DNA of 63,152 nucleotides. Source: DATLYB01 sp964502525 (lineage in GTDB: Bacteria; Bacteroidota; Bacteroidia; Chitinophagales; CAIOSU01). The notes beneath the pieces were generated by a model. That model was not told where the DNA came from. It searched no databases and worked only from the letters and a program-made list of their open reading frames with translations. The position numbers and the translations under genes are program-made. Positions 42,343 through 51,675 of the stretch are shown piece by piece (position 1 is the first letter of the stretch; every line of letters begins with the position of its first letter). The stretch covers positions 1 to 63,152 of the forward strand of contig CAZCXH010000005.1 in the NCBI GenBank assembly GCA_964502525.1, in the 5' to 3' direction.

Positions 42343-43547
42343 ATCAGGAACGTCTGATTTCGGTGCAAAGCGCCCGGCAATTGCTGGAGCAAAACATAAT
42401 TTCCCTCGCCAGGGAAGAATCTTCGCTGATAGATGCATGTGAAAAAATTTTAGCTGAAGATGTTTATGCCCCTGCAAATCATCCTTTGTTCAACCAGGCT
42501 GCGGTAGATGGTTTCGCGGTGCGATTTGAGGATGTGTCAAACGGCAATCCGCTTTTTATTGCCGGTGAGGTGAAAGCTGGAGAAAAACCATCAGTTCAGG
42601 TAAGCGGTGGCAAGGCGGTCAGGATTTTTACGGGTGCCGCGGTTCCGGCAGGAGCGGATACCGTGCTGATGCAGGAAGATGCTGAATGGGATGACAGGCA
42701 GGTGAAATTTCACGGCACTCGGTTCAAACGGGGCAGCAATGTGAGGGCGAACGGAGAGCAATTCAAAAAAGGAGATGTGGTATTGCGCAAAGGCGCGGTT
42801 CTTGCCCCCGGTGCAATCGGACTCCTTGCTTCATTGGGAATCGGCAAAGTGAAAATCCATCAGCCGCCAAAAGTAAAGCTGCTGATTACCGGAAGCGAAT
42901 TAGTGACTGCCTCCTCCGGAAAAAACGGCCGCGAACTTCCAGAAGGAAAAATTTTCGAATCAAATGGAATCATGCTGCAAGCCGCGCTGAAGTCAACCGG
43001 GTTTCATTCTTCCGTTGGCTATATCCCCGATGACGCCAGGCAACTTGCTCAAGCAATCGCGGATGCGAAGAAAGATTATTCAATCCTGCTTATTACCGGA
43101 GGCGTGTCGGTTGGCAATTATGATTTCACGCCTGCTGCGCTGGAGCAAAATGGGATCAATCCCGTGTTTCATGGCGTGGCGCAGAAACCAGGCAAGCCGC
43201 TGCTTTTCGCTCGTGACAAGGATTGCACAGTGTTCGGGCTTCCCGGAAATCCCGGATCGGTACTCACCTGTTTTTATGTTTATGTATTGCCTTATCTCAG
43301 AGCTTGTGCGCAAGCAAATGCGTTCAAGCCATCATGTTTTCTCCCGCTCGCCAATGAATATCACAAGCCAAGGGGTAAAACAATTTTTATTGCGGCCAAG
43401 GCCGGTAAAAACGGATTGGAAATTTTATCATGGCAGCAATCCTACATGCTCCGCTCATGGGGCGAGGCGGATGGCGTGGCGGAATTGGAGGAGCAATCGG
43501 AAAATTTCGCGCAAGGGCAGATGATTCCCATGCATTTTTTCAAATGA
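42339..43547 (+). CDS. moeA: Molybdopterin molybdenumtransferase MoeA
   Basis: A 402-aa MoeA. The N-terminal region has SVQSARQLLEQNI; the substrate region shows FNQAAVDGFAVR and the KAVRIFTGAAVPAGADTVLM signature; the central MoeA/MogA-like fold has LLITGGVSVGNYDF and FGLPGNPGS. It inserts molybdate into adenylylated molybdopterin. The start overlaps the micro-ORF stop and the stop overlaps the mobA ATG (43544), so the cistrons are tightly coupled. Confidence 0.95.
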   Translation: MNQERLISVQSARQLLEQNIISLAREESSLIDACEKILAEDVYAPANHPLFNQAAVDGFAVRFEDVSNGNPLFIAGEVKAGEKPSVQVSGGKAVRIFTGAAVPAGADTVLMQEDAEWDDRQVKFHGTRFKRGSNVRANGEQFKKGDVVLRKGAVLAPGAIGLLASLGIGKVKIHQPPKVKLLITGSELVTASSGKNGRELPEGKIFESNGIMLQAALKSTGFHSSVGYIPDDARQLAQAIADAKKDYSILLITGGVSVGNYDFTPAALEQNGINPVFHGVAQKPGKPLLFARDKDCTVFGLPGNPGSVLTCFYVYVLPYLRACAQANAFKPSCFLPLANEYHKPRGKTIFIAAKAGKNGLEILSWQQSYMLRSWGEADGVAELEEQSENFAQGQMIPMHFFK

Positions 43548-44146
43548 AAATAAAGTTCAGATACCCCTTTGATGAGACGACAGGCGCTGTGCTGGCTGGC
43601 GGCAGGAGCAGCCGGATGGGGCGCGACAAAGGATTAATGGAAATGGATGGAATAGCGTTGACGGAACGCATGTGGCGCTTGCTCAAGGAGGTTTGCCCGA
43701 AAGCCATAATCATCGCCAATCGAAACGGCTATGAAAAAATTGGAGCTGAAGTTTACAACGACCTGATTCCGGGAAAGGGCCCGATGGGCGGCATTCACAC
43801 CGCGCTTCAGAAAGCTGAAACGCCATTTGTGCTTACCTTAGCATGCGATATGCCGTTTGCGAATGCCCGGATGCTGAACTACATCATCCAGCATGCCGGG
43901 ACAAAGTATGATGCAGTGGTGCCGGTTCATGAGAACATGCCACAGCCGCTTTGCGCGGTTTATCAGAAAACCTGCCTGCCGGGGCTGGAAGAAATGATGA
44001 ACAAAGGAAATTACAAGCTGCAATATCTGCTGGCTACCGTGAGTACACGGCTTTTAATGATTGATAAAAAGAAGGATTGGTACAGTCCGAATTTATTCAT
44101 GAATGTCAATACCCCTGATGATTTTCAAAAAGCATTGCAGGCATGA
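43544..44146 (+). CDS. mobA: Molybdenum cofactor guanylyltransferase MobA-like
   Basis: From ATG 43544 the protein is 200 aa: nucleotide-binding LAGGRSSRMGRDKG at residues 17-30, the GKGPMGGIHTAL loop, and the metal-binding ACDMPF. MobA attaches GMP to Moco; relatives (MocA) attach CMP. The neighbouring xanthine-oxidase-family enzyme usually uses the MCD/CMP form, so a cytidylyltransferase role is worth considering. ATG 43544 overlaps the moeA stop (ATGA). The upstream in-frame extension is the moeA coding region in another frame. Confidence 0.85.
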   Translation: MKIKFRYPFDETTGAVLAGGRSSRMGRDKGLMEMDGIALTERMWRLLKEVCPKAIIIANRNGYEKIGAEVYNDLIPGKGPMGGIHTALQKAETPFVLTLACDMPFANARMLNYIIQHAGTKYDAVVPVHENMPQPLCAVYQKTCLPGLEEMMNKGNYKLQYLLATVSTRLLMIDKKKDWYSPNLFMNVNTPDDFQKALQA

Positions 44147-44373
44147 AAGTGAAAGTGCTTTTCTTCGGATATGTGGCTCAGACGACCGGCATTACAGGCA
44201 TGGTGATGAGCGCAAGCGATACGGACCAGTTGCGGGAGATGCTTTCAAAGCAATTTCCTTCACTTGCGCAAATGCCCCTTGCGATTGCGCTGAATTATGA
44301 TATCATCAAGGAAAACACACGGCTGAATGAAAATGACGAGGTAGCGTTTCTTCCACCATTTGCAGGAGGGTAG
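44143..44373 (+). CDS. moaD: Molybdopterin synthase sulfur carrier subunit MoaD
   Basis: A 76-aa ubiquitin-fold protein beginning KVKVLFFGYVAQTTG and ending VAFLPPFAGG. The C-terminal Gly-Gly is the site of thiocarboxylate formation. It partners MoaE, which is not in this window. The ATG overlaps the mobA stop by four bases (ATGA). Confidence 0.93.
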   Translation: MKVKVLFFGYVAQTTGITGMVMSASDTDQLREMLSKQFPSLAQMPLAIALNYDIIKENTRLNENDEVAFLPPFAGG

Positions 44374-44451
44374 CATGGAGCAGGAAATCAATTCATCGAA
44401 AGGGAAATGGCAAAGAACGAAACGTCAAGATGGAAGCAAAACACATAAACC

Positions 44452-45387
44452 ATGATAGACATTACTGACAAGAGTTTTACGCTGCGCATGGCGCGCGCAC
44501 AAGCGGTAGTGGTTGCCGGCAATGAAAAAACGATAGAAGCGGTGGCAAGCAACACCGTGCCCAAAGGCAATGTCACCGAAGCGGCACGGGTTGCCGCATT
44601 ACTCGCCATCAAGCGTACGCATGAACTGCTGCCCCACTGCCATCCCCTGCCGGTTGAGTTCGCACAGGTGCAGTTTTCGTTTGATAAAAATGAAATACAT
44701 ATTGAGGCGGAAGTGAAAACGATTTACCGAACGGGTGTGGAGATGGAAGCATTGCACGGAGCCGCGACCGCAGCGCTCACCGTTTACGATATGCTCAAAC
44801 CTATTGACAAAAATCTGGAAATCAGATCCATCCGCCTGCTGGAAAAGAGCGGTGGCAAATCCGATTATAATGACAAGTTCAGCAAAGAGCTTTCAGCAGC
44901 AGTGGTAGTCATCTCTGATTCGGTTTCTGCCGGGAAGAAAAAAGACACGGCAGGCAAAGCGGTGGGCGCGCATCTCGAAAAGCTTGAAGTAAAAGTTGCG
45001 GAATACATCGTGGTTCCCGATGAGTTGCCGCAAATCCAGCAGACTGTGAAAACTCTCGCTAAACGCGGCATCGCGCTCATTGCGCTCACCGGAGGTACGG
45101 GCATCTCCCCCCGCGACATCACCCCCGAAGCGGTCACCCCGATATTGGAAAAAGAACTGCCAGGTGTGATGGAAGCCGCGCGCTGGTATGGGCAGGAGCG
45201 CATGCCTTATGCCATGCTTTCGCGCGGAGTGGCGGGCATAATCGGCAAATCGCTGGTGGTGACGCTCCCCGGCTCCACGCGGGGCGCTGCCGAATCCATG
45301 AAGGCGCTGTTCCCGTCACTGTTTCACATCTACAAAGTGCTGAACCCGGAGTATAAGCATGAGGACCGGATAGTGATGGTGAAGTAG
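44452..45387 (+). CDS. moaCB: Bifunctional MoaC-MoaB fusion
   Basis: The 311-aa protein joins MoaC (residues 1-146; HCHPL at 62-66 region, GVEMEALHGAATAALTVYD) to MoaB/MogA (about 150-311; VVVISDSVSAG, TGGTGISPRDITPEAV, TLPGSTRGAAESM). MoaC with MoaA makes cyclic pyranopterin monophosphate; MoaB adenylylates molybdopterin. Such moaCB fusions occur in several Bacteroidota. It begins 78 bp after moaD in the same direction. Confidence 0.93.
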   Translation: MIDITDKSFTLRMARAQAVVVAGNEKTIEAVASNTVPKGNVTEAARVAALLAIKRTHELLPHCHPLPVEFAQVQFSFDKNEIHIEAEVKTIYRTGVEMEALHGAATAALTVYDMLKPIDKNLEIRSIRLLEKSGGKSDYNDKFSKELSAAVVVISDSVSAGKKKDTAGKAVGAHLEKLEVKVAEYIVVPDELPQIQQTVKTLAKRGIALIALTGGTGISPRDITPEAVTPILEKELPGVMEAARWYGQERMPYAMLSRGVAGIIGKSLVVTLPGSTRGAAESMKALFPSLFHIYKVLNPEYKHEDRIVMVK

Positions 45388-45617
45388 AAGGGATGGGAGA
45401 CTCTAATGGCGATTCAGCCTTTCGCAACAATGTTTTTTCTTATGAGGATCCTTCAATCCTGAAGCCGCTTTTAAATGAATCGGGTGCAGATATACCATCG
45501 GTAAACAGATTTCCGAACTTGTACCAAATAGTACCCGGTGGTATATCCTCCGAAGAAGTCCGGAGTTCTTCGGGCCCGTCAGGGTTTCGTTTTTCACGCT
45601 TGTTTCGGATTAAAATA

Positions 45618-45625
45618 TATCTTTG
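45618..45625 (+). promoter_or_regulatory. -7 box TATCTTTG of the Mo-enzyme genes
   Basis: Exact match in the 253-bp gap after moaCB (otherwise nothing recognised), 15 bases before ATG 45641. A TTG at 45600-45602 is closer than usual for -33. The enzyme genes thus seem to have their own promoter. Confidence 0.6.
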
Positions 45626-45640
45626 AAGTAATCGCCTCTC

Positions 45641-48439
45641 ATGCAGCATCTTTCATTTACAGTTAACGACAAGGACTATGAACTGCTGGTTGAGGCTGAT
45701 GAAACGCTGGCGAGTGTCATCCGATACCGTTTGCAACTCACCGGTACGAAAATCGGCTGCGAGCAGGGTTCATGTGGCGCTTGCACGGTGTTGGCCAATG
45801 GCAAGCCGGTGTTGAGTTGCATCAGTCCTGCGCTGAAGTTTCAGGCTTGCAAGATACAAACCATCGAGGGGGTTGAAATGAACGGCACACTCCACCCGGT
45901 GCAGCAAAAATTCATCGAGAAGGGCGCCCTGCAATGCGGCTACTGCACACCGGGCATGGTGCTTACCGCAAAAGCCTTTCTGGAAAAAAATCCTAACCCG
46001 ACCGTTGCCGAAATCAAGGAAGCCATCTCGGGAAACCTCTGCCGCTGCACAGGCTACAAGAAAATTATTGAGGCTGTCCGTGAAGCAGCAGATGCCATGA
46101 CAGGCAAAAATGAAGCGCCCGCATCCGCAAAAAAGCCGGAGGGCGAATACGCCATTATCGGCAAATCGCTTCCGATTATTGAAGCCCGTGAAAAAGTAAC
46201 GGGAAGAGCAGGATATGCCGATGATATTCCAATAGCCGGTGCGCTGGTGTGCAAGTTTCTGCGGTCATCCGTTCCCCATGCCATCATCCGGGAAATTGAT
46301 ACCAGCGCGGCAGAACAAATGAAAGGCGTCCATGCGGTGGTGACGGGGAAGGAGTTGCCTGAAACATTTGGCGTACTGCCTATCTCACAAGACCAGACTG
46401 CGCTTGCCATTGACAAGGTGCGCTTCGTTGGGGAGATCGTGGCTGCCGTGGCTGCCGACAGCGCGGCTATCGCTGACGAGGCGCTGCAGAAAATAAAAAT
46501 CAAATACAAACCACTGCCCGCATATCTCCGGTGGGAAGACTCCCTCAGACCTGCTTCCGGTGATGAATTGATTCACCGCTATTCTGACAAATACAAATGC
46601 AACACGCATAAGGTGGCGGAACTTCGGTTTGGCGACCAGCAGCGCGATTTCAATGATGCCGCCCATGTGCTGGAGGATACGTTTGATTTCGCAGGATTGA
46701 ATCATGCGTTCACCGAGCCGCATGCCTGCGTTGCGTGGTGGGAAAAAGGCGACAATCTCACGCTGATTACAGCCACGCAGGTTCCGCATTATGTGCATCT
46801 TGCCTTATCGAAAGTATTGAAAGTTCCCACCGGTAAGATACGCGTGGTAAAGCCAACCATAGGTAGCGGATTTGGCGGCAAGAGCGATCCCTTTGCGCAT
46901 GAAATCATTGCCGCTCACCTGTCGCGGAAAACAGGAAAGCCTGTGAAGGTGCGCCTTTCCAGGGAGGAGGTGTTTCTCACGAATCATGGACGCCACCCGA
47001 CTCACCTCTCGATGAAAATGGGAATGGACAAAGAAGGCAGGTTCAAATCGCTCGATGCCGATATTGTGATTGACGGAGGCGCCTTTGGCAGCTTTGGCGT
47101 GGTTACCACCTACTATAATGGCGTTTTGCTGCAGGCGCCTTACCATCTCAATAGTTTTGGTTTTAAATCCACCAGGGTTTACACCAACAAGCCGCCCTGT
47201 GGCGCCATGCGCGGACATGGCGCGGTGAATCCGCGGTTTGCCATGGAAGTTTTGATTGACCGGATAGCCGAAAAAGCGGGCATGGACCCCTGCGAGCTGC
47301 GGCTCAGGAATTTCTTGAATGAAAATTCATTTACGCTCGGACAATACCGCATCACGAGCAACGGCATAGCGGATGCGCTCACCACCGTGGTGGCGCAAAG
47401 CGGCTGGAAGAACAAATTCAGAAAGCTTCCTCACGGTCGGGGAGTTGGCGCTGCCTGCGGATTCTTCATCAGCGGCTCGGCATTGCCAATAATATGGAAT
47501 GAATATCCGCAGTCGGTGGTGCATCTGAAAGCGGATTTTGACGGACGCGTGGTGATCTATTCCGGTGCCAGTGACATCGGACAGGGAAGCGATACCATGC
47601 TGGCGATGGTGGTAGCGGAAACGCTGGGCATATCGGTGGACAAAACTTACGTTCATGCGGGCGATACGCTTTTCACTCCGGTTGACCTGGGAAGCTATTC
47701 CAGCCGGGTGACGTTCATGGCGGGCAATGCAGCAAAAATGGCTGCTGAAAAAATGAGAGATGAAATTTTAAAAGCAGTGGCGAAAAAACACGGGCAGCCG
47801 GTGAGCAGGTTTGCGGTGAAAGCCAGCAGCGTGTTAAGCGATGATGGAAAAATAAACATGCCGTGGGAAAAGGCGATTGAAATTGCCATGGCGCATCGCG
47901 GAGCGCTGAATACAAGCGGCTATTACAACTCTCCGAAATTGGGTGGCGACTTCAAGGGAGCGGGAGCGGGCTTAAGCCCTTCTTACAGTTTCGGGGCGAT
48001 GATTGCCGAAGTCGAAGTCAGCCATGAAACCGGGCAGGTGAAAGTGCTGAATCTGTGGGGCGCGCATGATTGCGGAAGGGCGATTAATCCATTGTCGGTG
48101 GAGGGGCAGTTGGAGGGTTCCTGGCACATGGGCATGGGGCAGGCGGTGAGCGAAGCGATGCATTATTACAATGGATTGCTGCTCAACCCCAACTTCCTCG
48201 AATACAAAATGCCGACCTCAAAGGATATTCCTGAGTTTCACACGAATATTATCGAGAGCGGTGACCCGGAAGGTCCCTTTGGGGCGAAGGAGTGCGGTGA
48301 GGGCGCCCTGCATCCTTCCGTTCCGGCAATCGCCAATGCCATTTACGATGCGGTTGGTGTCAGGGTGAAGCAACTGCCGATTAATGCGGAGCAGATTCTG
48401 CAGGGCATCCGAAAGCAAAAGGAGGTTAGCGAGGTATGA
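45641..48439 (+). CDS. Fused 2Fe-2S / molybdenum subunit of a xanthine-oxidase-family enzyme, 4-hydroxybenzoyl-CoA-reductase-like
   Basis: A 932-aa protein. Residues 1-155 bind two 2Fe-2S clusters: C40, C45, C48 and C60, then C99, C102, C134 and C136. Residues about 170-925 are the Mo-cofactor part with GSGFGGKSDPFAHE, AMRGHGAVNPRFAMEVLID, SGASDIGQGSDTMLAMVVAE, LGSYSSRVTFMAGNAA and the catalytic GPFGAKECGEG (Glu). These motifs are closer in my memory to HcrA of 4-hydroxybenzoyl-CoA reductase than to xanthine dehydrogenase. In HcrABC the 2Fe-2S part is a separate small subunit; here it is fused. Substrate not proven. Its stop overlaps the FAD subunit start. Confidence 0.85.
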   Translation: MQHLSFTVNDKDYELLVEADETLASVIRYRLQLTGTKIGCEQGSCGACTVLANGKPVLSCISPALKFQACKIQTIEGVEMNGTLHPVQQKFIEKGALQCGYCTPGMVLTAKAFLEKNPNPTVAEIKEAISGNLCRCTGYKKIIEAVREAADAMTGKNEAPASAKKPEGEYAIIGKSLPIIEAREKVTGRAGYADDIPIAGALVCKFLRSSVPHAIIREIDTSAAEQMKGVHAVVTGKELPETFGVLPISQDQTALAIDKVRFVGEIVAAVAADSAAIADEALQKIKIKYKPLPAYLRWEDSLRPASGDELIHRYSDKYKCNTHKVAELRFGDQQRDFNDAAHVLEDTFDFAGLNHAFTEPHACVAWWEKGDNLTLITATQVPHYVHLALSKVLKVPTGKIRVVKPTIGSGFGGKSDPFAHEIIAAHLSRKTGKPVKVRLSREEVFLTNHGRHPTHLSMKMGMDKEGRFKSLDADIVIDGGAFGSFGVVTTYYNGVLLQAPYHLNSFGFKSTRVYTNKPPCGAMRGHGAVNPRFAMEVLIDRIAEKAGMDPCELRLRNFLNENSFTLGQYRITSNGIADALTTVVAQSGWKNKFRKLPHGRGVGAACGFFISGSALPIIWNEYPQSVVHLKADFDGRVVIYSGASDIGQGSDTMLAMVVAETLGISVDKTYVHAGDTLFTPVDLGSYSSRVTFMAGNAAKMAAEKMRDEILKAVAKKHGQPVSRFAVKASSVLSDDGKINMPWEKAIEIAMAHRGALNTSGYYNSPKLGGDFKGAGAGLSPSYSFGAMIAEVEVSHETGQVKVLNLWGAHDCGRAINPLSVEGQLEGSWHMGMGQAVSEAMHYYNGLLLNPNFLEYKMPTSKDIPEFHTNIIESGDPEGPFGAKECGEGALHPSVPAIANAIYDAVGVRVKQLPINAEQILQGIRKQKEVSEV

Positions 48440-49386
48440 ACTCCGGGTATGCCATTCAAACTGAGAAAAAATTCCTGATGCCTGAATCAGCAGAGGAAGC
48501 GCTGAAGATGGCGCTTGTCTCAGGCGGCAACTTCAAATACATAGCCGGAGGCACCGATGTGATGGTAAACCGTTTTCAGGCGAATGAAACTTCGCGTTGC
48601 CTGATTGACCTTAGCCGCATTCAGGAGTTGAAAAAGGTGGAAAAGGACGAGACATTCTTGAATATCGGGGCAATGGTGTGTCTTGACGAACTGGCGCATT
48701 TTGCTGAAATATCTTCTGAGTTTCCGGCACTGATTGAAGCAGCGGCATCGGTGGGTTCTCCGCTGATCAGAAGCAGCGCGACATTGGGCGGAAATATTTT
48801 GTGTGAAAACCGATGCTCCTATTACAATCAGTCGGGATTCTGGCGTGAAGCTGTCGGCTTTTGCCTGAAATGCGAAGGCGACATCTGCATCGCCACGGGC
48901 AGCTTAAAATTATGCTACTCAAAATTTGTTTCCGATACCGCCCCCGCTTTGATTTGCCTGGATGCCCGGATTGAGATTGCGGATGAAAAAGGCGCTGACG
49001 TTTTACCCCTCGAGGAAATTTATACCGGTGATGGCGTTCAGCCGGTGAGCCTGCCAAAAACCGCCCTTGTAAAAAAAATACTGCTTCCTCTGAATCAGGG
49101 ATTCAAAGCGGTTTTTAAAAAGCTAAGGCAGCGCGAGAGCCTTGATTTTTCTTCGCTCACCACCTGCGTTTCCCTGAATAAAGAGGGAAAACTTAAAATT
49201 TCTATCGGGGGTGTTGACCCCAAGCCGGTGACCGTGGCGGGAGATGCAAAGAGCAATTATCAGGAATTGATTGAGAAAGCGTATAAAAAATGCAGAGCGA
49301 TTGACAATGATACCTATTCCCGCACCTACCGGAAAGACATGATTAAAACATTTCTGAAAAAAAGTTTTAAAGAGTTAGGATTGTGA
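48436..49386 (+). CDS. FAD subunit with an extra four-cysteine (4Fe-4S) insert
   Basis: A 316-aa FAD-binding domain of the CO-dehydrogenase/xanthine oxidase family: YIAGGTDVMV binds FAD phosphates and SSATLGGNIL is the second FAD motif. An insert directly after it has RCSYYNQSGFWREAVGFCLK and KCEGDIC. Cysteines 127, 143, 151 and 160 are spaced 16, 8 and 9, the same steps I recall for the 4Fe-4S ligands of the Thauera 4-hydroxybenzoyl-CoA reductase beta subunit. This cluster is not found in ordinary xanthine dehydrogenases. ATG 48436 overlaps the stop of the previous gene by four bases. Confidence 0.87.
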   Translation: MNSGYAIQTEKKFLMPESAEEALKMALVSGGNFKYIAGGTDVMVNRFQANETSRCLIDLSRIQELKKVEKDETFLNIGAMVCLDELAHFAEISSEFPALIEAAASVGSPLIRSSATLGGNILCENRCSYYNQSGFWREAVGFCLKCEGDICIATGSLKLCYSKFVSDTAPALICLDARIEIADEKGADVLPLEEIYTGDGVQPVSLPKTALVKKILLPLNQGFKAVFKKLRQRESLDFSSLTTCVSLNKEGKLKISIGGVDPKPVTVAGDAKSNYQELIEKAYKKCRAIDNDTYSRTYRKDMIKTFLKKSFKELGL

Positions 49387-49397
49387 TTTGGCAGAAA

Positions 49398-49485
49398 GGC
49401 AGTTCTGAAAATTCGACCACTTACTCCCTCTCCATCTGGAGAGGGAAGGGGTGAGGCGATAAAAAGAGCAATTTTTAGAACTGCC
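49398..49485. repeat. Nested palindrome of the CCCTCTCC family, copy 1
   Basis: Outer 16-bp arms (ggcagttctgaaaatt at 49398-49413 and its near complement at 49470-49485, one mismatch) enclose a hairpin ccctctcc-atct-ggagaggg (49426-49445). It lies between the FAD subunit and the hydrolase gene. A relative is at 54001-54144. Confidence 0.6.
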
Positions 49486-49556
49486 CTTAAGAGAGAACGA
49501 GAGACGAGGGCAAGATGCGGGGATGCGTGAAAATATCATACTCTGTAACATTAAAC

Positions 49557-50399
49557 ATGAATTCGAAGGAAATATATTGGCACTCTATTGACAGTCTGAA
49601 AATCTACGGCAGATACTGGGCTCCCGGCAAGGACGTCAAAGGCGTTGTTTGCCTCGTGCATGGCATGGGCGAACATTGCAACAGGTACGATTTTGTTGGG
49701 AAATTTTTTTCGGATAACGGAATTGCTTTGGTTGCCTACGATCAGCGCGGGCATGGCAAGTCCGAGGGAAAACGCGGACACACTCCCTCCTATGAACACC
49801 TTTTGCAGGACGTGGATGTCCTGATCAGGAAAGCGAAGGAATTGTTTCCCGAGAAACCGATTATTCTTTACGGGCACAGCTTAGGCGGGAATATCGTGCT
49901 GAACTATGTCATGCGGAAAAAGCCCAATCTCAAAGGCGTGATCGCTTCAAGCCCTTACCTGAAGCTCGCCTTTGAGCCGCCCGCGTTCAAAGTGAAACTG
50001 GGACAATGGATGAAAAATATTTATCCCGCGTTAAGCCAGCCGACCGGACTGGATGCGAAAGCAATTTCAAGGATTCCCGAAGAAGTAAGGAAATACGAAG
50101 AAGATCCGCTGGTGCATGACAAGATAACCGCGATGATGTTCACCTGCACGCATGACGCAGGCTTGCGGGCTTTGGCTAATCCGCAGGAACTTGATTTGCC
50201 GCTGTTGATTTTTCATGGAACCGCTGACAGGCTCACCTCATACAATGCATCAAAAGAATTTGCGGGAAAGGTAAAAGGCGATGTAACCTTCAAGTCATTT
50301 GAAGGAGCGTATCACGAAACTCATAATGACTTATGCCGCAATGAAGTGCTGGCGATGCTGAAGGAGTGGGTGGTGCGGCATTTTAATATCCCCGGATGA
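49557..50399 (+). CDS. Alpha/beta hydrolase, monoacylglycerol-lipase-like
   Basis: From ATG 49557 the protein is 280 aa (an upstream ATG at 49515 is possible). Oxyanion motif CLVHGMGEH, nucleophile elbow GHSLGG, acid in FHGTADRLT and histidine in AYHETHND make a full Ser-Asp-His triad. YDQRGHGKSEGKRG is typical of the monoglyceride lipase group. It would hydrolyse an ester in the cytoplasm. Its end overlaps the end of the ABC permease on the other strand by 17 bases. A link to the pigment cluster (ester removal) is only positional. Confidence 0.85.
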   Translation: MNSKEIYWHSIDSLKIYGRYWAPGKDVKGVVCLVHGMGEHCNRYDFVGKFFSDNGIALVAYDQRGHGKSEGKRGHTPSYEHLLQDVDVLIRKAKELFPEKPIILYGHSLGGNIVLNYVMRKKPNLKGVIASSPYLKLAFEPPAFKVKLGQWMKNIYPALSQPTGLDAKAISRIPEEVRKYEEDPLVHDKITAMMFTCTHDAGLRALANPQELDLPLLIFHGTADRLTSYNASKEFAGKVKGDVTFKSFEGAYHETHNDLCRNEVLAMLKEWVVRHFNIPG

Positions 50400-51675
50400 T
50401 TTTGTTATAAAGAAACGCCATAACCGCAGTAATTAAAAAGAAGGCGAGCAGCAGAAGGCTTTCGATTTCAATTTGCGCCATTCCTCCTCCCCGCAGGAAT
50501 AAATCATTGAAAGCCTCCAACCCCCAGTTCATTGGGGAGAGTTTCCCGACTTTTTGCATCATTTCCGGCATCACATAAGACGGCACCCAGATGCCCCCCA
50601 GTGCCGCCATGATCACCACTGAGATAGAGCCAAAGACCGCAGCTTGCTGATGCGTGTTGAACAGCGTACCTACTAATAAACCATAGCCGATAGCCGCAAA
50701 CGCGATGCAAACGGAGATGATGGCGAGCGCCATGATGCCGGAGCCTAACTGTAATTTTGGAAGCCCCAACAGCGGCATCACAAACACTCCCACGGCAAGC
50801 ATTGAAACCAACTGGGCAAAACAGACCAGAAAATACACTGCGAATTTTCCTGATATTTGAATTGTAAAGGAACCGGGCAGCGTCTTCAACCTGGCAAGCA
50901 CACCCGACTCCCTTTCCTTGATGATGTTGCTTGCCAGCGGTATCACGATAAAGAACATGGCGAAGATGGTCCATGCGGGCACGTTGTGCTGAACGGAGGT
51001 GGAAAACAGCATCTCCCGTTCGGGATTGCCGGTGCTGATTTCGCTTATTCTGATGAATCCTTCTTCCGGCAAACTCAACTCAACTTTCTCCTCCGCCACT
51101 TCATTCAATTGCTTGTTCAGGGATTCCAGGATATGCTGCGTTTCCAGCTTTGAGGCATATTTTTCCAGCGACCCCTTCACGGCAGTTTTCAGCGAATGTT
51201 TAGCCGCAGGATCAAAAAAGATTTTAATCAGCGCTGAATCCATGCTCCTGTTCTCCATCGAATCATCCGTCAAGCCCATATCGGCCAATGCGCTTTTGAC
51301 CATCGCCTCGGAATTACTTTGAATTATTTCCGACACGCCCGGGGGGATGATCACTGCTATTTTGTATTTGCCGCCCGAAACGGATTTGACGGCAGCCTCT
51401 TCCGTTGCCTTTAAATCATCAATGGTTTTAGTAATGGAAAAGATGCGCGAGCCTTCCAGCCCCTTTTCAATCACTTGCCCGATTTCGCCCCGGTCGTCAT
51501 TCACCAAAACGAGAGGTATCTGCGCCTCCTGGTAATCGCGGAACGGGGCGTCCTGTATCAGCGACATGATGATGATCAGCGCCACCGGCATCAGGAACAG
51601 CATGGCAAGCCCTCCCCTGTCGCGGATAAGCAGCAGTAATTCTTTGACGAAGGATGCAACCGCTTTATCAAGCAT
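50383..51675 (-). CDS. ABC-2 type transporter permease
   Basis: A 430-aa permease: one membrane helix at about residues 20-40, a large periplasmic domain (about 45-220), and five helices after residue 225 (WTIFAMFFIVIPLASNIIKE, VLARLKTLPG signature). This is the YhfE/DrrB-like export type. It pairs with the ATPase at 51668-52420, which overlaps its start by eight bases. Flexirubin clusters often include such an exporter, so it may move the pigment or its lipid-like precursor to the outer membrane. Confidence 0.9.
   Translation of the reverse strand: MLDKAVASFVKELLLLIRDRGGLAMLFLMPVALIIIMSLIQDAPFRDYQEAQIPLVLVNDDRGEIGQVIEKGLEGSRIFSITKTIDDLKATEEAAVKSVSGGKYKIAVIIPPGVSEIIQSNSEAMVKSALADMGLTDDSMENRSMDSALIKIFFDPAAKHSLKTAVKGSLEKYASKLETQHILESLNKQLNEVAEEKVELSLPEEGFIRISEISTGNPEREMLFSTSVQHNVPAWTIFAMFFIVIPLASNIIKERESGVLARLKTLPGSFTIQISGKFAVYFLVCFAQLVSMLAVGVFVMPLLGLPKLQLGSGIMALAIISVCIAFAAIGYGLLVGTLFNTHQQAAVFGSISVVIMAALGGIWVPSYVMPEMMQKVGKLSPMNWGLEAFNDLFLRGGGMAQIEIESLLLLAFFLITAVMAFLYNKIIRGY

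Noticed and set aside
45393..45626. 77-codon frame between moaCB and the Mo-enzyme gene
   Set aside because: Low-complexity composition, and the promoter of the next gene lies inside it.
45641..48439. Simple annotation as xanthine dehydrogenase
   Set aside because: The partner FAD subunit carries the extra cysteine insert and the Mo part has 4-hydroxybenzoyl-CoA-reductase-like motifs.
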